From Peptostreptococcaceae bacterium (GTDB taxonomy: Bacteria; Bacillota_A; Clostridia; Peptostreptococcales; Anaerovoracaceae), in assembly GCA_016650135.1 (NCBI GenBank), contig JAENWH010000020.1:1-14301 (forward strand): a DNA stretch of 14,301 nt. The letters run 5' to 3'. Positions 1 to 7,301 of this stretch are shown here, one piece after another. How positions within the stretch are numbered: the first letter of the stretch is position 1; every line of letters begins with the position of its first letter. The notes beneath the pieces are model-generated. The model did not search any database, was not told where the DNA came from, and worked only from the letters and a program-made list of their open reading frames with translations. A program made the translations under genes and the position numbers.

Positions 1-43
1 GATAGTATATCATGTTAAAAGGTTCCCATTAATTTTAATTATT

Positions 44-232
44 TTAAAATGCAGGGGTTATTTCATTGGTCAAATGTTTAATATCTTTCCCAAATAAATA
101 TTTACCCTCTCTTAATATTCTTTTATATTGAATCTTAATATTGTGAAATGATAAACTAAAGTGTATAGTTTTTCCACAAAAAAACTCCCAGAAGTCATCC
201 AGGAGCCTCAATTCATTATTTTCTTTTTTCAA
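44..232 (-). pseudogene. Short unrecognised ORF, probably a gene remnant
   Basis: An open frame of 62 codons with ordinary-looking protein composition (motif LLDDFWEFF near its start, GKYLFGKDIKHL near its end). I do not recognise it. The first possible start is a TTG at 232 with no purine-rich ribosome binding site, and an in-frame stop lies only four codons further upstream. An ATG at 257 opens a neighbouring frame that runs into this one around an A-rich stretch, so a frameshifted remnant is possible. It lies next to a recombinase tail, which fits a decayed mobile-element border. It may also simply be chance. Confidence 0.25.
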
Positions 233-361
233 GCAAACAAACTATTTCTGTGTGCATGGAGGGTTCAAAAGTAATATATTTACATTTTTGTTATATATTA
301 TACACTATGTCTTTACATCAATTTATGCTTAAATCCTCATTAATAAAAATTGGCTTATTAG

Positions 362-481
362 GACGGACTGATTACCGATTTTGACCCGCTCCTCTGTCAC
401 AGTCTGGTTGATTTTTTCACGGTTTACAGGCTAGACGATGTTCGGTTTACCTTTAAGAACGGGGCAGAAATACAAGCCTGA
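362..481 (+). pseudogene. 3' remnant of a serine site-specific recombinase
   Basis: An open frame of 39 codons ends at the TGA at 479-481 and reads LITDFDPLLCHSLVDFF, then TVYRLDDVRFTFKNGAEIQA. This matches the usual C-terminal tail of large serine recombinases (resolvase/TnpX-like), where a segment of the type 'FDxxLfxxLVdxvtVyskddirFtFkdGtEI.a' ends the protein. Nothing of the catalytic resolvase domain or the zinc-ribbon region is present: an in-frame stop lies directly upstream. It is therefore the scar of an integrated element that was lost or rearranged, and it marks the left edge of the accessory region. Assignment rests on motif recall, not on a search. Confidence 0.6.
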
Positions 482-484
482 ACA

Positions 485-531
485 CAAAAAACTCCTCTTC
501 ATCGAATCAAGTTCAGTGGTGAGGAGCTTTT
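485..531. terminator. Bidirectional rho-independent terminator
   Basis: CTCCTC (492-497) pairs with GAGGAG (521-526). The stem is flanked by an A-run on the left (485-491) and a T-run on the right (528-532), so it can terminate transcripts from both sides: the recombinase remnant on the plus strand and the DUF4238 gene on the minus strand. The stop codon of the latter lies inside the T-run. The loop is long (about 23 nt). Confidence 0.6.
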
Positions 532-1616
532 TATATCAGATGGTCAATTATTCGGTCACTTGCTATTATAGTGTTCTTTTTATGACTTTGTATGATTTTA
601 TTAAAGTGCTGTATTGTATCTCTGTTGGCAATGTGATAGTCAACAATATCTATTGAATATGGGTCGCCTTTCCCAATAAATAATAAATATTTCGGCGTTA
701 TTGGAAAAACAAATCCATTTGAATTTTCCCTTGCTACCACCGATATATGTTGGAATGATGGATTGTCTGTTGTAATAAAGGTACCGGCATCATCCTCCGC
801 TTCGAATAATATCATTTGACAGCCTTCCATTGTTTTGGCAATTACATTGTGATAAAATCCGCCAGTCTTTTTAAAGAACATTTTGTACAATTCAGAATAC
901 CAAATGCCTGTCATCAGTTCGTCAGATGCTTCTTTTTCTTCAAAAACCGGATATAATATTCTTTCCTTTATCTGCTTATAAATCCCCATCGCATCAAACT
1001 GTGGACTTCGGCACAACATCATAAAGAAAAACTCTAACATATCTATTGCGGCATCCTCGGCAATTCGCCTTTCGCTTTGTCTTATTGCGATAGGTGTTCC
1101 ATCATGGACTTCATCAATAAAGCGTTTATAAATGAACTCCCATCGTTTCTCATAACTATCGTCAAAAGCACTCTCCAATAGATAGCAATTTAAATCATTT
1201 ATTCGATTAATTATGCTTTTCTTTCTGGCCAGATTGCTATCCTCATAATAAAACTCCCAGTTATCAATATCATGCAAATACTTTCGAATACTTTCTTTTG
1301 TTTTTATTATACTGTATCCCAATTTGCCATAGATAGACTTTGGCTTATTAGTTTTCATTAATTCGTGTATTTGGTTTACAAAATAATTGTATACCTGCGG
1401 ACAAGACCTTGTACTAAAGAGATAATCAAATCCTATTGTATATAAATGCGGTTCCCATAATATGGAGTCACGATTTGCTCCATCTCCCTTACGGACGCCT
1501 TTCTCAAACACATATACACCCCGAAATTTTTTACCCGGTTCTGTTATTTTCTCAACTTCAGTTTCCCAAGCCTTCATGTATACTTGAGGAACATAATGCT
1601 GTCTCTTTGTAGCCAT
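531..1616 (-). CDS. DUF4238 family protein
   Basis: A protein of 361 residues. The N-terminus reads KRQHYVPQVYMKAW (residues 4-17), the signature opening of DUF4238, and the middle carries FFMMLCRSPQFD (about 197-208). Near the C-terminus ITTDNPSF (281-288) matches the family's second conserved block, with the DNP motif. Length is normal for the family, and no signal peptide or membrane segment is seen. The ATG at 1616 is preceded by AGGAGGGAAT, a strong ribosome binding site. Function of DUF4238 is not established; such genes are frequent in accessory and defence-rich regions. The gene follows the ATPase operon after a 224-bp gap that has its own possible -10 box, so it may be a separate transcription unit. 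Transcription ends at the terminator overlapping its stop codon. Confidence 0.85.
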   Translation of the reverse strand: MATKRQHYVPQVYMKAWETEVEKITEPGKKFRGVYVFEKGVRKGDGANRDSILWEPHLYTIGFDYLFSTRSCPQVYNYFVNQIHELMKTNKPKSIYGKLGYSIIKTKESIRKYLHDIDNWEFYYEDSNLARKKSIINRINDLNCYLLESAFDDSYEKRWEFIYKRFIDEVHDGTPIAIRQSERRIAEDAAIDMLEFFFMMLCRSPQFDAMGIYKQIKERILYPVFEEKEASDELMTGIWYSELYKMFFKKTGGFYHNVIAKTMEGCQMILFEAEDDAGTFITTDNPSFQHISVVARENSNGFVFPITPKYLLFIGKGDPYSIDIVDYHIANRDTIQHFNKIIQSHKKNTIIASDRIIDHLI

Positions 1617-1675
1617 ATTCCCTCCTATTTGTATTCGTTAATCATACCATCTACTCGTACATCAATCTATACAAA

Positions 1676-1695
1676 AATAACCGGGCAATCCCGTC
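1676..1695 (-). terminator. Weak terminator- or attenuator-like hairpin ahead of the DUF4238 gene
   Basis: On the minus strand CGGG-ATTG-CCCG forms a short stem (1682-1693) followed by GTTATTTTT. It could terminate readthrough from the upstream operon or act as an attenuator in the leader of the DUF4238 gene. The stem is only four to five pairs, so this is tentative. Confidence 0.25.
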
Positions 1696-1742
1696 TTCCT
1701 ACATTTGCACACCATTTTTGAAGCTTGCGCGGCACCTTCGAG

Positions 1743-1777
1743 AACAATTAAATTGTATCAATTTCTGCATGATTATA
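1743..1777 (-). promoter_or_regulatory. Possible promoter and operator of the DUF4238 gene
   Basis: On the minus strand a perfect TATAAT box lies at 1777-1772. I see no good -35 box at the normal distance. Immediately downstream, where transcription would begin, is the 13-bp palindrome ACAATTAAATTGT (1744-1756). This arrangement would suit a repressor-controlled promoter, but it is only a sequence match. Confidence 0.3.
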
Positions 1778-1840
1778 TCTATTAAAACACCGTCTTTGAT
1801 ACAAATAAAATTTAGTTAAACCAAACCGTACTGCTACTTT

Positions 1841-2908
1841 TTAAAGTGAAATTCTTACAATTGTATATAAGTTACCAGCATAAGTGATTTCGTCACCTAT
1901 TGATTTTCCTAACAGTTCCTTAACTAATCCAGGGATGCCTGCGGCTTGTTTTAAATAATCTATCATGTAAGTTTTTTCATCACCTGTAGAATTGGTTCTG
2001 ACTACGACCTTTTGCCCCAATGAAACATAGAGAACATCATCTTCGCCTATTCTATTTTGTTCGTCAGAACCTGCAATATCTACACTATCATCATTAATAT
2101 ATTCTGATGAATCCGACTCATCAAAGTCCATTCCTTGAGTGTCTCCCTGAATGATGCCATGAATATTTTCGATGAAGATGTCTACAATATCATCAGAGCT
2201 TAAACAGTCGAGTATTATTCCACCACCCACAGCATTTAATAATTGCAAGGTGGGTCGAATGTGTTCTTTTACAGTCAACTGTGTACCGGCATCATTAAAA
2301 TATTTAATTCCTTGGACAATGCCATTTAGAATTAGCGGATTTGACGAAAAAGTGTTGCTGTAAAATATATCAGATATTTTTGAACTTATATCACTGCTTC
2401 CCAAAATATCTAATTTTTCAAACTGGTTTGCTTTTGTTTTATCGAATGAGTTTCTCCCTACCCACCAACACTTAGCCATTGTGTTTCTGTATAAGCCAGC
2501 TCTTGTTCCGCCGGAAAAGAAAAATCTTGATTTGATATTAGATATTGCTTCTTTAGGCTTTTTGAGTTGTTGTTTATCATACCCCCATCTTTTACGTAAA
2601 TATGAATAATAAACCGAATGGCAAAGTCCCGCCCATAATCTCTCATCACTTGCCTGGGATTCGCTTAAAAAAGATAAATTTTTGTATAACAATTTGCAAT
2701 TATTAAATTCAACTTCGCCGATTGTTAAATCTGAATCTAATTTCGCGAGTTCAAAATCTGGTATTTCTTTAAATTCACCAAATGGATTACCGCCACACAC
2801 ATCCCATAACCACTTGTTGTCGGATTCTGTGAAGTACTTTGTATACGTTAATTCAAGATTGCTCTTTAGTATTTCCAGAGCATCTTTTTTCATAAAACAC
2901 ACTTTCAT
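1841..2908 (-). CDS. DUF6339-type protein with a C-terminal GreA/GreB-like domain
   Basis: A protein of 355 residues starting at ATG 2908; a further in-frame ATG at 2932 is less likely because GAGGAGG lies nine bases before 2908. Residues 85-165 carry DERLWAGLCHSVYYSYLRKRW and RNTMAKCWWVGRNSFD, which I associate with DUF6339, a family of unknown function. An acidic linker follows (about 255-290). The last 66 residues resemble the C-terminal FKBP-like domain of GreA/GreB transcript cleavage factors: LGQKVVVRTNSTGDEKTYMI, then KELLGKSIGDEITYAGNLYTI, where Gre factors have 'ALLGKkvGDeV...y.I'. The start codon lies one base after the partner gene's stop codon, so the two are co-translated. The Gre coiled-coil that enters RNA polymerase is absent. 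Function is inferred only. Confidence 0.7.
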   Translation of the reverse strand: MKVCFMKKDALEILKSNLELTYTKYFTESDNKWLWDVCGGNPFGEFKEIPDFELAKLDSDLTIGEVEFNNCKLLYKNLSFLSESQASDERLWAGLCHSVYYSYLRKRWGYDKQQLKKPKEAISNIKSRFFFSGGTRAGLYRNTMAKCWWVGRNSFDKTKANQFEKLDILGSSDISSKISDIFYSNTFSSNPLILNGIVQGIKYFNDAGTQLTVKEHIRPTLQLLNAVGGGIILDCLSSDDIVDIFIENIHGIIQGDTQGMDFDESDSSEYINDDSVDIAGSDEQNRIGEDDVLYVSLGQKVVVRTNSTGDEKTYMIDYLKQAAGIPGLVKELLGKSIGDEITYAGNLYTIVRISL

Positions 2909-2909
2909 T

Positions 2910-3791
2910 CTACGTTTCCTCCTCATTATCATTTTCGTATAAATCTGCTAATTTGGAAAAAGCTGAATTTAATGGAAGTTCCATAGCTTCTTGTGCTAAT
3001 TGAATGGATGACTTATCTTCATCGTTAATTTCATTGATAAAACATATTCCACGTTTTTTATACGCTCTATCTAAAGAAACAAACCATTCTCTATCTTGAT
3101 TAGCTTCAATACCGCCCTCTTGCTTAAGTTCTTCGAAAACATATACAAGGGCAGGCAAGATAACCATAGCGTTTAAAATTGGCTGAAATTCCACTTTTGG
3201 ACAGAATTTAGAATATACACCATATTCATCACTGCTTAATCCAATTTTAATTCTACTTGATTCTAAATCCACGTCCATAGGTTTTGCTTCTTCCGTAAGC
3301 TTTTTACAAACAAGAAAAATCGAACTTGCATTTGCTAATTCTTCATAATCCTTAGTAATGTCGAGTGCCGGTAGATTTTGATAACCTAATACACTCGCCT
3401 TAGCAAAATCAAAGTGTAACCCTTCAAAATCATCAACCAAATCTTTACTACTAAAGCCAGAAATCTGTGATTTCGAAATAATAAAAGCCACGATTTCCAA
3501 TTTGCCATTTACTTGACTTATTGGTATATCATGCTCAATTTGTGTAATAGAAGAATGTAACGATGTTCTGTAAGCAGTAGTTGAACACTCTAAGTGTATA
3601 ACATATTCTGCTTTTCCATTCCTTATTAACTGATTTATTTCGGCATTATTCATATTTATGTTGAATTGAAGCAATAAATTGCTAACTCCACTCATGCTGT
3701 GACAAAATTCCACTTCAAATATCGAAGCAATATAATCATTTTTTTCTAGACTTAATATGGGGTATGTATATAGTCGATTAGTTATGTTCAT
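2910..3791 (-). CDS. Uncharacterised partner of the GHKL ATPase
   Basis: A protein of 293 residues if translation starts at ATG 3791, nine bases after GGAGG; the ATG at 3797 leaves only three bases and is less likely. The opening (NRLYTYPILSLEKNDYIASIFEVEF) and the segment YVIHLECSTTAYRT look like a family I have seen paired with GHKL ATPases in restriction- or defence-like operons, but I cannot name a domain. No membrane segment, signal peptide or nuclease motif is visible. The C-terminus is acidic (NDNEEET). The gene overlaps the end of the ATPase gene by 14 bp and is followed after one base by the DUF6339 gene, so the three are a tight translational unit. Confidence 0.6.
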   Translation of the reverse strand: MNITNRLYTYPILSLEKNDYIASIFEVEFCHSMSGVSNLLLQFNINMNNAEINQLIRNGKAEYVIHLECSTTAYRTSLHSSITQIEHDIPISQVNGKLEIVAFIISKSQISGFSSKDLVDDFEGLHFDFAKASVLGYQNLPALDITKDYEELANASSIFLVCKKLTEEAKPMDVDLESSRIKIGLSSDEYGVYSKFCPKVEFQPILNAMVILPALVYVFEELKQEGGIEANQDREWFVSLDRAYKKRGICFINEINDEDKSSIQLAQEAMELPLNSAFSKLADLYENDNEEET

Positions 3792-5694
3792 ATACATTCA
3801 CCTCCATAGCATACTCTTTGTTATCCATTATAGAGAATTTAAAACTGACCTTATCATTGCCAGACATACTTGAAAAATTGATCTTTTGATTAGCTACACG
3901 AATATCCATACATCCTGATAAAGCATCTGCCGCTAATATTTTGAGTCTGCTTGATTTTCCATTCTCGCCCACTGCAAGTATTTCTGCGTGGCCAGAGAGT
4001 ATGCTGTGTGGCAGTGAAAAACTCACTCTAAAACTGTTATTTGATATTTTCACAATTCTGACATTCTCTAACGGACAGTTCTTTTCTCCTCCCGAAGATT
4101 TATGCACAGTATCATTTCCATCTGGATTGGGTAAACCTACATGAGGGTCTCTTTTAGTTCTTGTTCTTGTCCCGCCCAGTTTTCGAGTCGTTGGTTCTCT
4201 TCCGCCGGGATTAACAGTTCCTGGAACATCTGTGGTTTCGGCTTGTCCAACACCGTCACTACCAAAAAACAATCCTTTTGTTGTCTTTTCTTGAGAAGCG
4301 CGAGGGGTCACCATAACCGTGCCAAGATTATTATTTAGTGTTTCTTTTTTATCGTCTTCACTCTGTTTGCGGGCCAGTTCTGATTCATTTTGTAGTATTC
4401 CGCTCAAACCTTCTACTTCAATTTCTTCGTCACTTGAATACTCCCCAAGGCTTAATACAATTTCACGAATCCACTCTTTTAATTCATCAAAGTATTCTTT
4501 TGCTTCAGCTGGATTATGGTGGCGAGAAGGGAGCCATTTATCATGAGCCGGAGTTTCCATTTCTCTAAAATACTCATTTAATTTTCCGCCTCGCATTTCT
4601 AATATTCCAGAGAAAGAAATGGCACGAGAAATATAGCCAAGAGTAAAAAGTTTCATTCCAGATGTGCGTGTTATCATAATTTTTTTATTTAATTTTTCAT
4701 TCTGATCAACAAGCACCCTCAATTTCAAGGTGCCTAATCCATGAAAATCTTTGACGCGTTCAACAACATCATTTGCACGAGCAAGTGCAAGGTAGAAACA
4801 ATATGCTTGCTTTAACTTTGACCTGTATTTTTCCATATAAGCACCTAAGGTGTTGGAATTCAAATGAAAGTTTTGTATTTTCACTGAGAGTTTTCCATTG
4901 TAGATTGACATCATAAAATTTTCTAAAATCTCAACACACATATCATCAATCCAACCACTGCCAATGACGCTAAATCCATATACAAACACGTCAGTTCCTT
5001 TTTCTTCACGCACAGATAAGCTGTCTAAAGAAGGGATAGACACTACTGGTCTATTATTTGTTGAATTACCAAAGTATCCTATACCAGTTGTCATTGAGTT
5101 CATAGCATTAGCATTATTACTATCCTCTGGGAAGGATAATAGTCTCGAAATTCCCTGTGCAGCCTTTTCACCTTCATCATTAAGTGTGCGGTAAAAAACT
5201 AATCTATAATAGGAATTACAGAACGGTGCATTTTTCCCTATCCCAAAACTACCAGCTTTATCACCACTTTTAGTCGCACCGCCATCAATTTTTGTAAGTG
5301 CATTCCAACCATCAAATCTGTCATCATATGGTCCCAACAATCCAGTTGTATTATAGTCACTAATTCTGAGTACATATAATTTATTCTCGTTAATAGCTTT
5401 TACAGCAGTTTTTAAATAAGCAATAGCTTTCTCGCTTTTCGATTCAGACCAAAAAACTTGACACTTTTTTAGAATCTTTGCATAGTCTTCATGCCCGGGC
5501 ATTTCGTTGGCATTTATGTAGTGTCTTTCAAATTCAACACGCACTTCTGTTTCGTTATCTCGAATTGCGTCTAAAGAGTTCTGACAAGTTTCTCTTGCTA
5601 ATGCTTGCAACTCATTACCACCATAAGTTTCAATTCCGGCATCAGAAAAACCTCTTATTTGCCCATTGCCATTTCCAGGAAAATTCCACTCCAT
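3778..5694 (-). CDS. GHKL-type ATPase, candidate defence-operon motor
   Basis: A protein of 638 residues, starting at ATG 5694 (GGAGG eight bases upstream) rather than the TTG at 5709. The N-terminal third is a GHKL ATP-binding domain. The N box is REtCQNSLDA (residues 34-43, E35 and N39 being catalytic and Mg-binding), the G1 box is ISDYNTTGL (D113, G118), and the G2 lid is GSFGIGKNAPF (148-158). The start WNFPGNGNGQIRGFSDAGIE is typical of free-standing GHKL ATPases in restriction-like operons related to the MutL/MORC lineage. The middle (about 250-400) would be the transducer domain, a charged low-complexity stretch follows, and the end (about 540-638) is beta-rich. There is no kinase dimerisation domain, so it is not a sensor kinase. 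No nuclease motif is visible. Confidence 0.8.
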   Translation of the reverse strand: MEWNFPGNGNGQIRGFSDAGIETYGGNELQALARETCQNSLDAIRDNETEVRVEFERHYINANEMPGHEDYAKILKKCQVFWSESKSEKAIAYLKTAVKAINENKLYVLRISDYNTTGLLGPYDDRFDGWNALTKIDGGATKSGDKAGSFGIGKNAPFCNSYYRLVFYRTLNDEGEKAAQGISRLLSFPEDSNNANAMNSMTTGIGYFGNSTNNRPVVSIPSLDSLSVREEKGTDVFVYGFSVIGSGWIDDMCVEILENFMMSIYNGKLSVKIQNFHLNSNTLGAYMEKYRSKLKQAYCFYLALARANDVVERVKDFHGLGTLKLRVLVDQNEKLNKKIMITRTSGMKLFTLGYISRAISFSGILEMRGGKLNEYFREMETPAHDKWLPSRHHNPAEAKEYFDELKEWIREIVLSLGEYSSDEEIEVEGLSGILQNESELARKQSEDDKKETLNNNLGTVMVTPRASQEKTTKGLFFGSDGVGQAETTDVPGTVNPGGREPTTRKLGGTRTRTKRDPHVGLPNPDGNDTVHKSSGGEKNCPLENVRIVKISNNSFRVSFSLPHSILSGHAEILAVGENGKSSRLKILAADALSGCMDIRVANQKINFSSMSGNDKVSFKFSIMDNKEYAMEVNVYEHN

Positions 5695-5894
5695 ACCATG
5701 CCCCTCCAATTTTTATATGCACCCGTAGTAACTCTTCCATTAGTAGGATGCTCTGCGGTTTGTGGTATAACCCACACCTTTCCAAATCGACCTGATCCTT
5801 CGATTTTACCTTCTGCACATAGCGTTCTAACCCATCTTTGAGTAAGACCCCAATTATTTGCAGCTTCTTTTATTGTAAAATAATCGTTTATCAT
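5655..5894 (-). CDS. Small excisionase-like HTH DNA-binding protein
   Basis: A protein of 79 residues. YFTIKEAANNWGLTQRWVRTL (residues 5-25) is a MerR/excisionase-type helix-turn-helix. It is followed by GKIEGSGRFGKVWVIPQTAEHPTNGR, the wing and 'IPadAekP.d.R' tail common in small Firmicutes HTH proteins. It is the first gene of the ATPase operon and overlaps the ATPase start by 40 bp, so its last 13 codons also cover the ATPase ribosome binding site and start. This suggests translational coupling, and the protein may autoregulate the operon through palindromes in its leader. The ATG at 5894 has only a weak binding site (AGGTGA). The final hydrophobic residues (GMVWSGIFLEMAMGK) may be an extension created by the overlap. 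Confidence 0.65.
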   Translation of the reverse strand: MINDYFTIKEAANNWGLTQRWVRTLCAEGKIEGSGRFGKVWVIPQTAEHPTNGRVTTGAYKNWRGMVWSGIFLEMAMGK

Positions 5895-5943
5895 TTCTTA
5901 ATTCACCTGCACCCAAAAAAACACCATTTGCCTATTAGGACAA

Positions 5944-5953
5944 ATAACGTTAT
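5944..5953. promoter_or_regulatory. Palindrome in the leader of the HTH-ATPase operon
   Basis: ATAACGTTAT is a perfect 10-bp palindrome in the untranslated leader, about 50 bp before the HTH start codon. It is a candidate operator for the HTH protein. It could also be chance in AT-rich DNA. Confidence 0.3.
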
Positions 5954-6011
5954 ACGGTTCATCTTTCTTATCTGCTTTTTTACTAATACACATTTTCTAC
6001 ATTTTTCTCAG

Positions 6012-6053
6012 AATGTATGTCTACATTATAATCCTTTTTCGGCTTTTTATCAA
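6012..6053 (-). promoter_or_regulatory. Sigma-A-like promoter with overlapping palindrome for the ATPase operon
   Basis: On the minus strand TTGATA (6053-6048), a 17-bp spacer and a perfect TATAAT (6030-6025) form a strong promoter. It would start transcription near 6018 and give a leader of about 120 nt before the HTH gene. The palindrome AATGTA-TGTC-TACATT (6012-6027) overlaps the -10 box and start site, the usual place for a repressor operator. Confidence 0.7.
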
Positions 6054-6076
6054 TAATTCACACATATTTTACCAAC

Positions 6077-6659
6077 ACAAAACCTCTCTACTATCTCAAA
6101 AAACTCATTTCACCCTTTTCCTTTGATATTTCATTGGATAACAATTTCATTATTTCCCATATAAAACATTATTGGATAGCAATACATAAGCTACATTTCT
6201 TGGCCAATACATCAGAATTGTTGTATTTCCTATTACACCGGATCCAGCTTGAAGTTAAATCACAAAATCTCAGGAATTACTCGAAAATCTTCCGGATACT
6301 TAGATCAAGCTCGAGCCGAAAAAAAGATCACAACATTGGGGAAAAAAGCAAAGTCAAACGGAATTATCACTTAGAGGATATTTAATATATACGAGGTTTA
6401 TCCGCTGATTAACTACTATCACGAGTTTGGCTTGGCTTGGCTTGGCTAGATTTGAGTTTTATAATAAAAAACAATGATAACTTCTGTTAAATACTGAGAA
6501 AAATGACTATCATATTATCTATTATTCGCTGGCTTATAGTTGTTACGATATTTTTTCTATTATTTAAAGTGTATTGTAGGGCAGTAATTTCAAGTCTGCT
6601 CAAGCCCTACCTTACAAGAGAATTCTTTTATGCCTAGCCTATGATGTTAGTATTGCAGC
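6077..6659. repeat. Tandem duplicated unit, copy A
   Basis: This copy matches 6721-7301 over its whole length with roughly 85-90 % identity by eye and a few small indels. Landmarks shared by both copies are ACAAAACCTC at the start, TTTCTTGGCCAATACATCAG, ATCAAGCTCGA, TTAACTACTATCACGAG, a TTGGC tandem run, and a 35-nt hairpin near the end (6576-6610). Copy A has four TTGGC units in the run at 6425-6446. Confidence 0.85.
6576..6610. repeat. 35-nt hairpin element, copy 1
   Basis: GTAGGGC (6576-6582) pairs with GCCCTAC (6604-6610). Inside, AGTA can pair with TGCT (one G-T wobble) around the constant loop ATTTCAAGTC, with CAA as a bulge. The same 35-nt layout recurs at 7218-7252 and 13738-13772. 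No T-run follows, so it does not look like a normal terminator. Confidence 0.7.
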
Positions 6660-6720
6660 TTGTTGCGATACGTTTTTTTCAGTTTTTCTTCTTAATTGGA
6701 TCCGGTGCGAGGTATAAACA

Positions 6721-7301
6721 ACAAAACCTCAAACCAATCTCAAAAAGAACTCAATTCAGCCTTTCCTTTGAAATTATAAGCTCACAATAATTTCCCAATT
6801 TTTTCATTATTTCCATATAAATCATTATTGGCAAACAATACATTTCTTGGCCAATACATCAGAATTGTTGTATTTCCTATTGCACCGGATCCGGTGCGAG
6901 GCTCAATCACAAAATCTCAGGAATTACTCAAAAAAACTTCCGAATACACAGATCAAGCTCGAACCGAAAAAAAGATCACAACATCGGGTGAAAAACAAAG
7001 TCAAACGAAATTATCACTTAGATTATATTTAATATATACGAGGGTTATCCGCTGATTAACTACTATCACGAGTTTGGCTTGGCTCGGCTAGATTTGAGTT
7101 TTATAATAAAAAGCAATGATAACTTGTGTTAAATACCGAGAAATATGACTATCATATTATCTATTATTCACGGGCTTATAGTTGTTACGATATTTTTTCA
7201 ATTATTTAATGTGTCTTGTAGGGCAGCAATTTCAAGTCTGCTTAAGCCCTACCTTAAATGAGAATTCTTTTCTGCCTAGACTATGTTGTTAGTATTATAG
7301 C
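6721..7301. repeat. Tandem duplicated unit, copy B
   Basis: This is the second copy of the unit at 6077-6659, in the same orientation and separated from it by 61 bp. It has a shorter and altered TTGGC run, a perfect 16-bp palindrome GCACCGGATCCGGTGC (6882-6897) where copy A reads CACCGGATCCAGCTTGA, and the hairpin at 7218-7252. The 15 bases GGATCCGGTGCGAGG beside that palindrome also occur in the spacer just before copy B (about 6698-6712), which suggests a rearrangement involving this sequence. Confidence 0.85.
7218..7252. repeat. 35-nt hairpin element, copy 2
   Basis: GTAGGGC (7218-7224) pairs with GCCCTAC (7246-7252), and AGCA pairs perfectly with TGCT around the loop ATTTCAAGTC, with TAA bulged. 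This is the best-formed of the three copies. Confidence 0.7.

Noticed and set aside
2172..2942. Plus-strand open frames opposite the DUF6339-type gene
   Set aside because: They lie wholly antisense to a well-supported gene, lack ribosome binding sites and have unprotein-like composition.
3778..5694. GHKL protein as a two-component sensor kinase or a DNA mismatch repair MutL
   Set aside because: There is no His-phosphotransfer helix, no membrane segment and no MutL C-terminal endonuclease or dimerisation motif; the operon partners also argue against it.
3941..5841. Several plus-strand frames opposite the GHKL ATPase and HTH genes
   Set aside because: They are antisense shadows of genes with clear motifs; Cys/Ser/Phe-rich translations are typical of reversed coding sequence.
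6134..7055. Open frames of 61-83 codons inside the duplicated unit as real small genes
   Set aside because: Frames differ between the two copies, carry stops and shifts relative to each other, and have no ribosome binding site.
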